A DNA stretch of 64,000 nucleotides, taken from Mesorhizobium erdmanii USDA 3471. Its GTDB lineage: Bacteria; Pseudomonadota; Alphaproteobacteria; Rhizobiales; Rhizobiaceae. How positions within the stretch are numbered: position 1 is the stretch's first letter; every line of letters begins with the position of its first letter. Where the stretch lies: positions 108,531 to 172,530 of the forward strand of contig NZ_AXAE01000018.1 in the NCBI RefSeq assembly GCF_000472705.1. The letters are read 5' to 3'. A program made the position numbers and the translations under genes. The notes beneath the pieces were generated by a model. It had not been told where the DNA came from and did no database searches. It saw only the letters and a list, made by a program, of their open reading frames with translations. Positions 54,493 to 64,000 of this stretch are shown here, piece after piece.

Positions 54493-55338
54493 TTGAGTGC
54501 GGTTGCTAACACCAAGGCGATCACACCGCCGGATATTCGTTCCCGGAAGGGTGGAACGCCGCTCGTCTGCTTGACGGCCTATACCACGCCGATCGCAAAG
54601 CTCGTTGATCGGCATTGTGACATTGTTCTCATCGGCGACAGCGTCGGCATGGTGCTCCACGGCTTGCCGTCGACGCTGGGCGTGACTCTTGAGATGATGA
54701 TCATGCACGGCCAGGCCGTGCGACGCGGCCTGGAGCAGGCGCTGATGATCGTCGACATGCCGTTCGGCTCCTACGAGGAAAGCCCCGAGCAGGCCTTTCG
54801 CAATGCTGCACATGTCATGGCGCAAACCGGCTGCGCGGCGGTCAAGCTCGAAGGTGGCGAGGCAATGGCCGAGACGATCCGCTTCCTGGCTGCACGCGGC
54901 GTGCCGGTCATGGGCCATGTCGGCTTGACGCCACAGGCGGTCAATACCTTCGGCGGCTACCGCGTGCAGGGCAGAGGCGGTGATGCGGAGCGCGTCGGGG
55001 CCGACGCGCTTGCTGTGAGCGAAGCGGGGGCATTCGCTGTGGTGCTGGAGAAGGTCCCGGAGGCGCTCGCCCGCCGGATCACCGCAGAGGTAGCGATCCC
55101 GACCATCGGTATCGGCGCCTCGGCGGCCTGTGACGGGCAGATTCTCGTCGTCGACGACATGTTGGGCATCTTCGGCGACTTCCGGCCCAAATTCGTCAAG
55201 CGCTATGCCGAACTCGGTGAGATCGCCGAGGCGGCGATTGCCGCCTATGCGCAGGAAGTGCGCGACCGCCGCTTTCCGGCGGCCGAGCATCTGTTCGGCG
55301 ATGCGCCAAAGACGGTCAATGGTGGAGAAGGCGCATGA
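54493..55338 (+). CDS. panB: Ketopantoate hydroxymethyltransferase PanB
   Basis: PanB makes ketopantoate from 2-ketoisovalerate and methylenetetrahydrofolate, the first step of pantothenate synthesis. The sequence shows [27 protein letters not shown] (metal-binding Asp), [30 protein letters not shown] and PTIGIGAS. A long upstream frame (to 54379) is unconserved. The TTG at 54493 gives the family start (M)[18 protein letters not shown] and has GGAAGGAG just upstream, so I use it (281 residues). The stop overlaps panC by 4 bp (ATGA). Plasmid-borne panBC is common in rhizobia. Confidence 0.94.
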   Translation: MSAVANTKAITPPDIRSRKGGTPLVCLTAYTTPIAKLVDRHCDIVLIGDSVGMVLHGLPSTLGVTLEMMIMHGQAVRRGLEQALMIVDMPFGSYEESPEQAFRNAAHVMAQTGCAAVKLEGGEAMAETIRFLAARGVPVMGHVGLTPQAVNTFGGYRVQGRGGDAERVGADALAVSEAGAFAVVLEKVPEALARRITAEVAIPTIGIGASAACDGQILVVDDMLGIFGDFRPKFVKRYAELGEIAEAAIAAYAQEVRDRRFPAAEHLFGDAPKTVNGGEGA

Positions 55339-56225
55339 GCATTCCGATCGCACGAACCGTCGCCGAATTGCGCATGGCTGTGGCCGGATGGCGTCAGAAT
55401 GGCCTGAAGGTGGCTGTCGTGCCGACCATGGGTGCCTTGCGTGAAGGCCATCTGAGCCTGGTGCGTGCGGCACTTGCCAAGGCCGACCGGGTTATCGTGA
55501 CACTGTTCGTCAACCCGAAACAGTTCAACAGCGCGGCAGATCTCGCGGCCTACCCGCGCACTGAGCATGACGATGCCGTCAGGCTCGCGCCGCTCGGCGC
55601 TCATCTGCTCTACGCGCCAAATGCAGCGGACGTGTATCCGGAAGGATTCGCCACCACGATCTCGGTGAGTGGGGTGAGCAGGGGCCTGTGCGGCGCGTTC
55701 CGTCCCGGCCATTTCGACGGCGTGGCAACCGTCGTCGCCAAGCTCTTTCTCCAGACGCGTGCCGATCTCGCCTTCTTCGGCGAGAAGGATTTCCAGCAAC
55801 TGCACGTCGTTCGCCGGCTCGTGCGCGATCTCGATATTCCGATCGAGATCATCGCCTGTCCAACGGTGCGTGAAGCCGACGGCCTGGCGATGTCGTCGCG
55901 CAATGTCAGGCTCTCGGCCGAACAGCGCCTGGCAGCGCCAAGGCTCGCCGAAGTCCTGTCGGCTTCGGTCGAGCGGCTGTCGGCGGGAGCGCCGGCAGAG
56001 CTTGTGCTTGCCGAGGCCAGACTAGCGATCCTCGCTGCCGGTTACGACGAGGTCGAGTATCTCGAGCTACGAGCAGACCAGGACCTGTCGCCGCTTTCCG
56101 TTGCGGACCGACCGGCCCGCCTGGTCGTCGCCGCCTGGCTCGGCGCGACGCGGCTCATCGATAATTTCGGAGTTCTGCCCGGCCACCGCAAGGGCGAGGT
56201 GCTCGCGGCAGCCAATGCCGCATGA
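55335..56225 (+). CDS. panC: Pantothenate synthetase PanC
   Basis: PanC joins pantoate and beta-alanine with ATP to give pantothenate. It has [18 protein letters not shown] (the HxGH-type HLSL site), [52 protein letters not shown] and MSSRNVRLS (the KMSKS counterpart). 296 residues is normal. It overlaps panB by 4 bp and makes a two-gene operon with it. All active-site blocks are intact. Confidence 0.95.
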   Translation: MSIPIARTVAELRMAVAGWRQNGLKVAVVPTMGALREGHLSLVRAALAKADRVIVTLFVNPKQFNSAADLAAYPRTEHDDAVRLAPLGAHLLYAPNAADVYPEGFATTISVSGVSRGLCGAFRPGHFDGVATVVAKLFLQTRADLAFFGEKDFQQLHVVRRLVRDLDIPIEIIACPTVREADGLAMSSRNVRLSAEQRLAAPRLAEVLSASVERLSAGAPAELVLAEARLAILAAGYDEVEYLELRADQDLSPLSVADRPARLVVAAWLGATRLIDNFGVLPGHRKGEVLAAANAA

Positions 56226-56301
56226 TTGAGAATGCCGCGAGGCTTGGACAAACGTGCGTCGTCAACATGACCCAGACAAATGGCAGTAGCAGGGAGTGGA
56301 T

Positions 56302-56898
56302 ATGGTCTTTCGATTGAAGGAGCGCCTCGCCAAGAAGTTCGAAGAAGAAGTGCAATTCTTCAAGGGCTGGCAGAAGGACAAGAAACGAGTAGGCGCGCTC
56401 ATGCCAACGTCCATTCATGCCGCGCGTCGCATGGCAAGCGTCATTAATCCGGCATCCGGATTGCCGGTTCTTGAACTTGGCGCGGGAACAGGCGTCATCA
56501 CCAAGGCAATCCTGGAAAGAGGCATCAAGCCGCATCAGCTGATTGCGGTCGAATATTCCAAGGATTTCTATCAGCGCCTGACGCGAGGCTTTCCGGGCGT
56601 GGATTTTCGATTGGGCGATGCGTTCGCGCTGGAGGAGGTGCTGGCCGAGCGGAGCGTGGAGCAATTCGACTGTGTCATAAGTGCGGTGCCGATGTTGAGC
56701 TTTCCAATGGAACAGCGTGTTGCCTTGCTCGAGGATTTGCTCGCCCGAATTCCTGCTGGGAGGCCTGTGATTCAGATCACCTACGGGCCTTTGTCGCCGG
56801 TGATCAAAATGCCCGACCGCTACGTCGTGTCTCACTATGATTTCGTGGTCCGCAACATCCCGCCCGCACAGCTCTGGACATATCGACGAGCAGTCTGA
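56302..56898 (+). CDS. pmtA: Phosphatidylethanolamine N-methyltransferase PmtA (rhizobial type)
   Basis: A 198-residue SAM-dependent methyltransferase closely resembling the rhizobial PmtA that converts phosphatidylethanolamine to phosphatidylcholine at the membrane. It starts MVFRLKERLAKKFEEEVQFFKGWQ and carries the SAM loop LPVLELGAGTGVITKAIL, then ISAVPMLSFPMEQRVALLEDLL and YVVSHYDFVVRNIPPAQLWTY, the typical PmtA ending. The ATG at 56302 has AGGGAG upstream; a GTG six bases earlier is also open. It follows panC by about 75 bp and is probably transcribed separately. Confidence 0.88.
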   Translation: MVFRLKERLAKKFEEEVQFFKGWQKDKKRVGALMPTSIHAARRMASVINPASGLPVLELGAGTGVITKAILERGIKPHQLIAVEYSKDFYQRLTRGFPGVDFRLGDAFALEEVLAERSVEQFDCVISAVPMLSFPMEQRVALLEDLLARIPAGRPVIQITYGPLSPVIKMPDRYVVSHYDFVVRNIPPAQLWTYRRAV

Positions 56899-57562
56899 CG
56901 TGTGTGCGCGGAGACGGCGGGCAGTTCGCAAAATCGTGCTGAAGCATAGGACGGTGGCCGTCACGAAATTCGCATCGATTGCGCTTTTGTTGCCGCCACA
57001 ACTTTGCGGAGACGGCTATGCCTTCTAGCGCTCACTCATCTGCTACGCACTTCGCCCTGCGGACAACAGACAAAGAAGCCACCACGGCCGCGAAAATCTC
57101 GCGACGGCGTCTCGATACCGGGACCGGCCCGCCATTTTTGGGAGGCGATTCGCGCATGTGTCTGGCCTGGATCGTGCCATTTATCTTTGGAGCGCATCAT
57201 TAGCCGTCGTCCATTCACCGGCCGAACCTCCCGATCGCCGGACCCCTGATGAAGATTCCCTCTGGAAAGTGACGTCTTCTTTGGACCGTGACGGTCTGCG
57301 CCGTCTTGCCGTACTTGGCATGGATCTGCCATTCCCTGCCGCGAGCGGCGAAGCGTTGTCACTCTACCCTGTGATGGCCTTGGGAAATACGACAGGCGAA
57401 CCACAATAGTCATGTTTAGGCTGAAGACTTTTCAGCGGACCGCGAAAAAAGGAAACGCGAGTTCTTCCGCTCCCTGCGAGGCCCCTCGGCTCGCTTTCTT
57501 TGGAGGAGGGAGGTCGCTCGTCAGCCATTACGGCGCGATCGGCAAACCGCCCCAAAAAACGG
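56899..57562. other. Spacer between pmtA and thiD, no gene seen
   Basis: About 660 bp between convergent genes. Open frames here (for example 57158-57409 plus) show no recognisable domain, no strong ribosome site and overlapping competitors, so I do not call them. Confidence 0.4.
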
Positions 57563-58324
57563 TCACTCGCTGTTTTCGGCTTGCAGCTTCTCGAAAACAA
57601 ACAGCTTGCCGTCGCGCACGCCGTCTTCGAGTGGGCTCGCTTTCGCCATATGCGCCGCAATCGCGCTGGCCAGCATGCACCCCGTCCCGCGCATCGACGC
57701 GGTAAGGCGGGGCATGTCGAAGCGGATTGGTTCTTGATCGTGGCGCAACAGAATATCGGTAGATCGGGGTCCCGCTGCATGGCCGCCTTTGACCAGCAAG
57801 GCCTGCGCGCCGGTCGCCAGTAATTCTTGTCCTTGCAACAGCGCGCCGTCCTCATCCACTGCCGGTTCCGAGCCAACCAGAAGCGCCAGTTCGATGAGAT
57901 TGGGTGTAACCAGGCGGCAAAGCGGCAGCAGATCAAGCTTCAGGGCGGTGATGGCGCCTGCTTCCAGGAGCGCCCGGCCTGAGGTCGAGGCCAGCACCGG
58001 GTCAAGGATTGCCGGCACCTGCGGATTCTCGCGCAGCACTGCGGCAACGGCAACGATGATCTCAGCCGTTGCGAGCATGCCGATCTTGATGGCCGCCACC
58101 TTGTTGGCCTGCAGCGCGGCGCGCATCTGATCGGCCACCAGGCTTGGGGACGAATGACTGATTTCCATGACGGCGTCGTGCGTCTGCACCGTCAGCGCGG
58201 TGACGGCAAGGCAGGTGCGCACGCCAATGGAGGAGATCGTCTCTATATCGCGGGCAATTCCAGCTCCACCGCTGGAGTCCGACCCGCCAACGACGAGCAC
58301 ATAAGGGTCTCGCCTCAGCGCCAT
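57563..58324 (-). CDS. thiD: Hydroxymethylpyrimidine/phosphomethylpyrimidine kinase ThiD
   Basis: ThiD phosphorylates HMP and HMP-P to HMP-PP, the pyrimidine half of thiamine. It has the ribokinase-like start VLVVGGSDSSGGAGIARDIETISSIG, IKIGMLATAEI, AILDPVLASTSGRALL, TPNLIELALLVG, ALLVKGGHA and the C-terminal anion hole/catalytic Asp RGTGCMLASAIAAHMA. I start at [12 protein letters not shown] (58324); the frame is open to 58345. It is the last gene of the thi operon and overlaps thiE by 10 bp. Confidence 0.93.
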   Translation of the reverse strand: MALRRDPYVLVVGGSDSSGGAGIARDIETISSIGVRTCLAVTALTVQTHDAVMEISHSSPSLVADQMRAALQANKVAAIKIGMLATAEIIVAVAAVLRENPQVPAILDPVLASTSGRALLEAGAITALKLDLLPLCRLVTPNLIELALLVGSEPAVDEDGALLQGQELLATGAQALLVKGGHAAGPRSTDILLRHDQEPIRFDMPRLTASMRGTGCMLASAIAAHMAKASPLEDGVRDGKLFVFEKLQAENSE

Positions 58325-58920
58325 CGCTCCGTCTTTTCGATCCATTCTCGTGTGCGCGCTTCGGGATCGGCATTCAGCGTGATGTCGGTGACCACTGCGG
58401 CGCTGTCCGCGCCAGCCGCGAAGACACCGTTGAGCCGGTCAGGGTTGAGGCCGCCTATGGCGACTAGGGGTATCGGTGCGACCCTGTGCTTCCACTCGCT
58501 GATCCGCTTGATCCCTTGCGGCGCCCATTTCATCTTCTTCAGGATGGTCGGATAAATCGGGCCGAGCGCGATGTAGTCGGGCTCGGCCGCGAGGGCTGTT
58601 TCCAGTTCGGCGTGATCGTGGGTCGAAAGCCCGAGCTTCAATCCGGCGTAGTTAATCGCCAGCAGGTCGGCCGCAGCCAAATCCTCTTGGCCGAGATGGA
58701 CGAAGTCGCAGCCTTCCTCAATGGCGAGCCGCCAATAGTCGTTGACGATCAGTTGGCAACCATGGACCGCGCAGACGTCGTTCGCGCGGCGGATTTCCGT
58801 CCGCAGCGTGGCCTCGTCCCTATCCTTGATGCGCAACTGAACCAGCTTGACGCCGAGCGGCACCAGCCGTTCGATCCAGGCAGAGCTATCGACGATCAGG
58901 TAGAAGGGATCGAGCTTCAT
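58315..58920 (-). CDS. thiE: Thiamine phosphate synthase ThiE
   Basis: ThiE couples HMP-PP with the thiazole phosphate to give thiamine phosphate. It is a 201-residue TIM-barrel protein with [13 protein letters not shown] (diphosphate contact), [58 protein letters not shown] and [26 protein letters not shown]. These fit ThiE well. It overlaps thiG at its start by 4 bp and thiD at its end. Confidence 0.94.
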   Translation of the reverse strand: MKLDPFYLIVDSSAWIERLVPLGVKLVQLRIKDRDEATLRTEIRRANDVCAVHGCQLIVNDYWRLAIEEGCDFVHLGQEDLAAADLLAINYAGLKLGLSTHDHAELETALAAEPDYIALGPIYPTILKKMKWAPQGIKRISEWKHRVAPIPLVAIGGLNPDRLNGVFAAGADSAAVVTDITLNADPEARTREWIEKTERWR

Positions 58921-59690
58921 GAAAAAACTGCTCTGCCGATCGTCGGCGTCGATGGCACGGCGACGTCACGCGGTTCGAGCATGCCCGAGATGAAAGCTTC
59001 ACGGCCGGCCTCGACCGCCTTGCCGAACGCACGCGCCATGCCGACCGGATCGCCCGCCTTGGCGACCGCTGTGTTCAGGAGCACGGCGTCAAACCCGAGT
59101 TCCATGACGGTTGCCGCGTGCGACGGCCGTCCGAGCCCCGCATCCACAATCAGCGGGACGCCAGGGAAATGTCCACGCATCGAGCGCAGTGCCATGATGT
59201 TGACTGGCCCTAGCGCCGAACCGATCGGCGCGCACCACGGCATCAAGACCTTGCAGCCCACCTCCAGCAGCCGCCCGGCGACGACAAGGTCATCGGTGGT
59301 ATAAGGGAATACATCAAAACCGTCCTCGCACAGGATGCGGGCGGCTTCGACAAGGCCGAACACGTCTGGTTGTAACGTGTCGTGGTTGCCGATCACTTCG
59401 AGCTTGATCCAGTTGGTGCCGAAGACCTCGCGTGCCATTTTCGCGGTCGTGACCGCTTCCTTGGCGGAGTGACAGCCGGCCGTGTTGGGCAGGATTCTCG
59501 TGCCGAGCGAGCGGATCAGCGACCAGAATTTTTCACCAGCCTTGCCGCCCGCCATCTCACGCCGCAAGGACACGGTCACCATAGACGCTCCCGACGCCTT
59601 GACCGCGTCGGCAAGGATGGCCGGCGAAGGATATTGAGCGGTACCGAGAAGCAGGCGGGAAGGGAGCGTCGTTCCAAGGAGATCGAACAT
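58917..59690 (-). CDS. thiG: Thiazole synthase ThiG
   Basis: ThiG builds the thiazole phosphate ring from DXP, dehydroglycine (made by ThiO here) and ThiS-thiocarboxylate. The 257-residue protein has [66 protein letters not shown] (catalytic Lys), [15 protein letters not shown] and [33 protein letters not shown]. It is intact and lies 3 bp after thiS, overlapping thiE by 4 bp. Confidence 0.95.
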   Translation of the reverse strand: MFDLLGTTLPSRLLLGTAQYPSPAILADAVKASGASMVTVSLRREMAGGKAGEKFWSLIRSLGTRILPNTAGCHSAKEAVTTAKMAREVFGTNWIKLEVIGNHDTLQPDVFGLVEAARILCEDGFDVFPYTTDDLVVAGRLLEVGCKVLMPWCAPIGSALGPVNIMALRSMRGHFPGVPLIVDAGLGRPSHAATVMELGFDAVLLNTAVAKAGDPVGMARAFGKAVEAGREAFISGMLEPRDVAVPSTPTIGRAVFS

Positions 59691-59859
59691 GGTCTAGCCG
59701 CCCTGCATGGGTGAAAGAATTTCGATCCGGTCGCCGGCGCTCAACTGGAATTCCGCCCGGTTGGCTTTGTGCACGAGGTCGCTGTTGACGGCGGTGGCGA
59801 GCCAATCGCCCTCATAGTCCAGCGCGGCAAGCAGCTCTCCTAGGGTGGTGGCGGCAACC

Positions 59860-62904
<3,045 letters not shown>

Positions 62905-62913
62905 AATGCGCCG

Positions 62914-62942
62914 AATTGAACGGGCCGGCGCTATCTTGTCAA
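62914..62942 (-). promoter_or_regulatory. Candidate promoter of the thi operon
   Basis: On the minus strand TTGACA (62937-62942) is a perfect -35 box, followed after 17 bases by TCAATT (62914-62919), a poor -10. Its position places the start of transcription just before the riboswitch. Confidence 0.5.
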
Positions 62943-63163
62943 GCGCTTTCGGCCCGAGGCGGCGATCAGCGACCAATCAAACCCAAGGAAAAGTGCGCGC
63001 ACGTATAGGAGAACAAGTCACGCCTATGAGGGAGCGGTGAAGCGCCCACGATAGGCGAGCCATCATGCGGATTCGAAACCTTTTCCACGGCATTTTCGGG
63101 CTTTCTTGGACCGACGTTGCTGCCGACAACTGGATGTCCGTCTTACGTCATCGGCCGCGTGGG

Positions 63164-63901
63164 CTAGACGCCCCGTTTGTTTCCCCAAAGCAGAACATGA
63201 AGTTGCGGCAGTACACGCGCCTCGAACCACCTGTCACGGGTCACTTTTTCGACCAGCCATTCCATGCGTTTCATCACACCGGCCATGTCGATCAACGCGT
63301 CTTCGTTGCCGGGACGCGGCGGCGTGTGGTTGCCGGGCTGCAGATAGACGGGTAATTGCGGGTAGCGCGCCGCGGCGTCCTTGGCATAGGCATAGTCATC
63401 ATCGTCGAAGACGACGAGCTTGAGCGCCATCCGCGGCTTATCCTGCGCCGCCTCGACGCAAGTGTCGAACCCGGCCCAATCTGTCGTCATTTCGCTTGAG
63501 GGTGGCTTGGGGCTGAGCACCAGCACGTCGAGATCCGCGAACCATTGCTTAGGCACCGAGCCTTGGGTTTCCAATGCAAAGCGGTAGCCCTCACCATGCC
63601 CGCGGTCGATCAGCGGGCCAAGCGGCTGGATGGCCGGATTGCCGCCCGACAGCGACACCATCACGGGCTGACCGCCAGAAAGCGTGAATACCTTTTGCCA
63701 GACCGCGTCGGGAGACATCATCTCCCAATCATGGCGGAAGCGACTGTCCACCGCATGCAGGCTGTCGCACCAGGAACAGCGATAATCGCACCCGCCTGTT
63801 CTTACGAACACCGTCGGCAAGCCGATCAGCATGCCTTCGCCCTGAATGGTTGGCCCAAAAATCTCGCTTACGCGGATTCCGGTATGCAGCGCGCAAGTCA
63901 T
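63164..63901 (-). CDS. queE: 7-carboxy-7-deazaguanine synthase QueE
   Basis: QueE is a radical-SAM enzyme converting carboxytetrahydropterin to 7-carboxy-7-deazaguanine in the queuosine pathway. From the ATG at 63901 ([23 protein letters not shown]) it has 245 residues. The radical-SAM cluster is [16 protein letters not shown] (C-x3-C-x2-C). [11 protein letters not shown] and [10 protein letters not shown] follow. The start overlaps the queD stop (ATGA), so queD and queE are one operon. Confidence 0.93.
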   Translation of the reverse strand: MTCALHTGIRVSEIFGPTIQGEGMLIGLPTVFVRTGGCDYRCSWCDSLHAVDSRFRHDWEMMSPDAVWQKVFTLSGGQPVMVSLSGGNPAIQPLGPLIDRGHGEGYRFALETQGSVPKQWFADLDVLVLSPKPPSSEMTTDWAGFDTCVEAAQDKPRMALKLVVFDDDDYAYAKDAAARYPQLPVYLQPGNHTPPRPGNEDALIDMAGVMKRMEWLVEKVTRDRWFEARVLPQLHVLLWGNKRGV

Positions 63902-64000
63902 GGCCGGTATTCCGCCCAGGTTTTCGGCGTCTCGCTCACCCGCACGGCGGAGGTTTCGGGTAGCCGCACCTTGCACCAGTCGTAGAAGTGCCTGGCCAGG
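63898..64000 (-). CDS. queD: 6-carboxytetrahydropterin synthase QueD, C-terminal end only
   Basis: The last 33 residues before the queE start, [32 protein letters not shown], match the C-terminus of QueD/PTPS-family enzymes, including the ETP-x-WAEY ending. The rest lies beyond the right edge. Confidence 0.82.
   Translation of the reverse strand, partial: LARHFYDWCKVRLPETSAVRVSETPKTWAEYRP

Noticed and set aside
54400..55473. A 357-codon minus-strand frame opposite panB
   Set aside because: Antisense shadow of panB and the start of panC; no conserved motif.

Overview
The window looks like part of a repABC-type plasmid or chromid from a Hyphomicrobiales (Rhizobiales) alphaproteobacterium, most like Mesorhizobium or a close relative. 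The reasons are the complete repABC replication-partition cassette with a counter-transcribed RNA between repB and repC, the alphaproteobacterial LexA box of the form GTTC-N7-GTTC, the rhizobial-type pmtA, and the plasmid-style panBC and thiCOSGED operons. The genus is inference; no rRNA or tRNA gene was seen.

Layout. 1-6.9 kb is DNA repair: the SOS mutagenesis operon imuA-imuB-dnaE2 (dnaE2 runs off the left edge), a divergent dinB sharing a LexA box with it, and a two-domain ligD. 7-29.4 kb is a dense defence island: an AbiE toxin-antitoxin pair with a doubled operator, a Gabija-like OLD nuclease/UvrD helicase pair, and a long leftward gene train that reads Mokosh type I (kinase-helicase, then PLD nuclease), a zinc-ribbon/HEPN protein, an AddB-like and an AddA-like helicase-nuclease. 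After it come a truncated AbiJ-like fragment, a CoiA-like protein and two broken genes. 29.5-44.7 kb is the plasmid core: two DUF1403-ScpB pairs in inverted orientation bracket an IS1202-like element, two PIN-domain toxin-antitoxin pairs, a tyrosine recombinase with decayed relatives behind it, repABC, and a decayed third toxin-antitoxin locus. 44.7-47 kb holds two decayed genes facing each other.

47.2-53.8 kb has thyX and, convergent with it, a tightly packed four-gene operon: C5 cytosine methyltransferase, HD-family protein, ORC/CDC6-like AAA ATPase and a Rossmann-like protein. I do not recognise this set as a described system and regard it as the best candidate for a new one. 54.5-64 kb is metabolism: panB-panC, pmtA, the thiamine operon thiC-thiO-thiS-thiG-thiE-thiD under a TPP riboswitch, and queE with the end of queD.

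Many accessory genes carry one or two clean lesions (in-frame TAG codons, single-base frameshifts), while repair, replication and biosynthetic genes are intact. This fits gene turnover on a mobile replicon with a stable cargo. All functional calls come from reading motifs and gene order; no database search was run.
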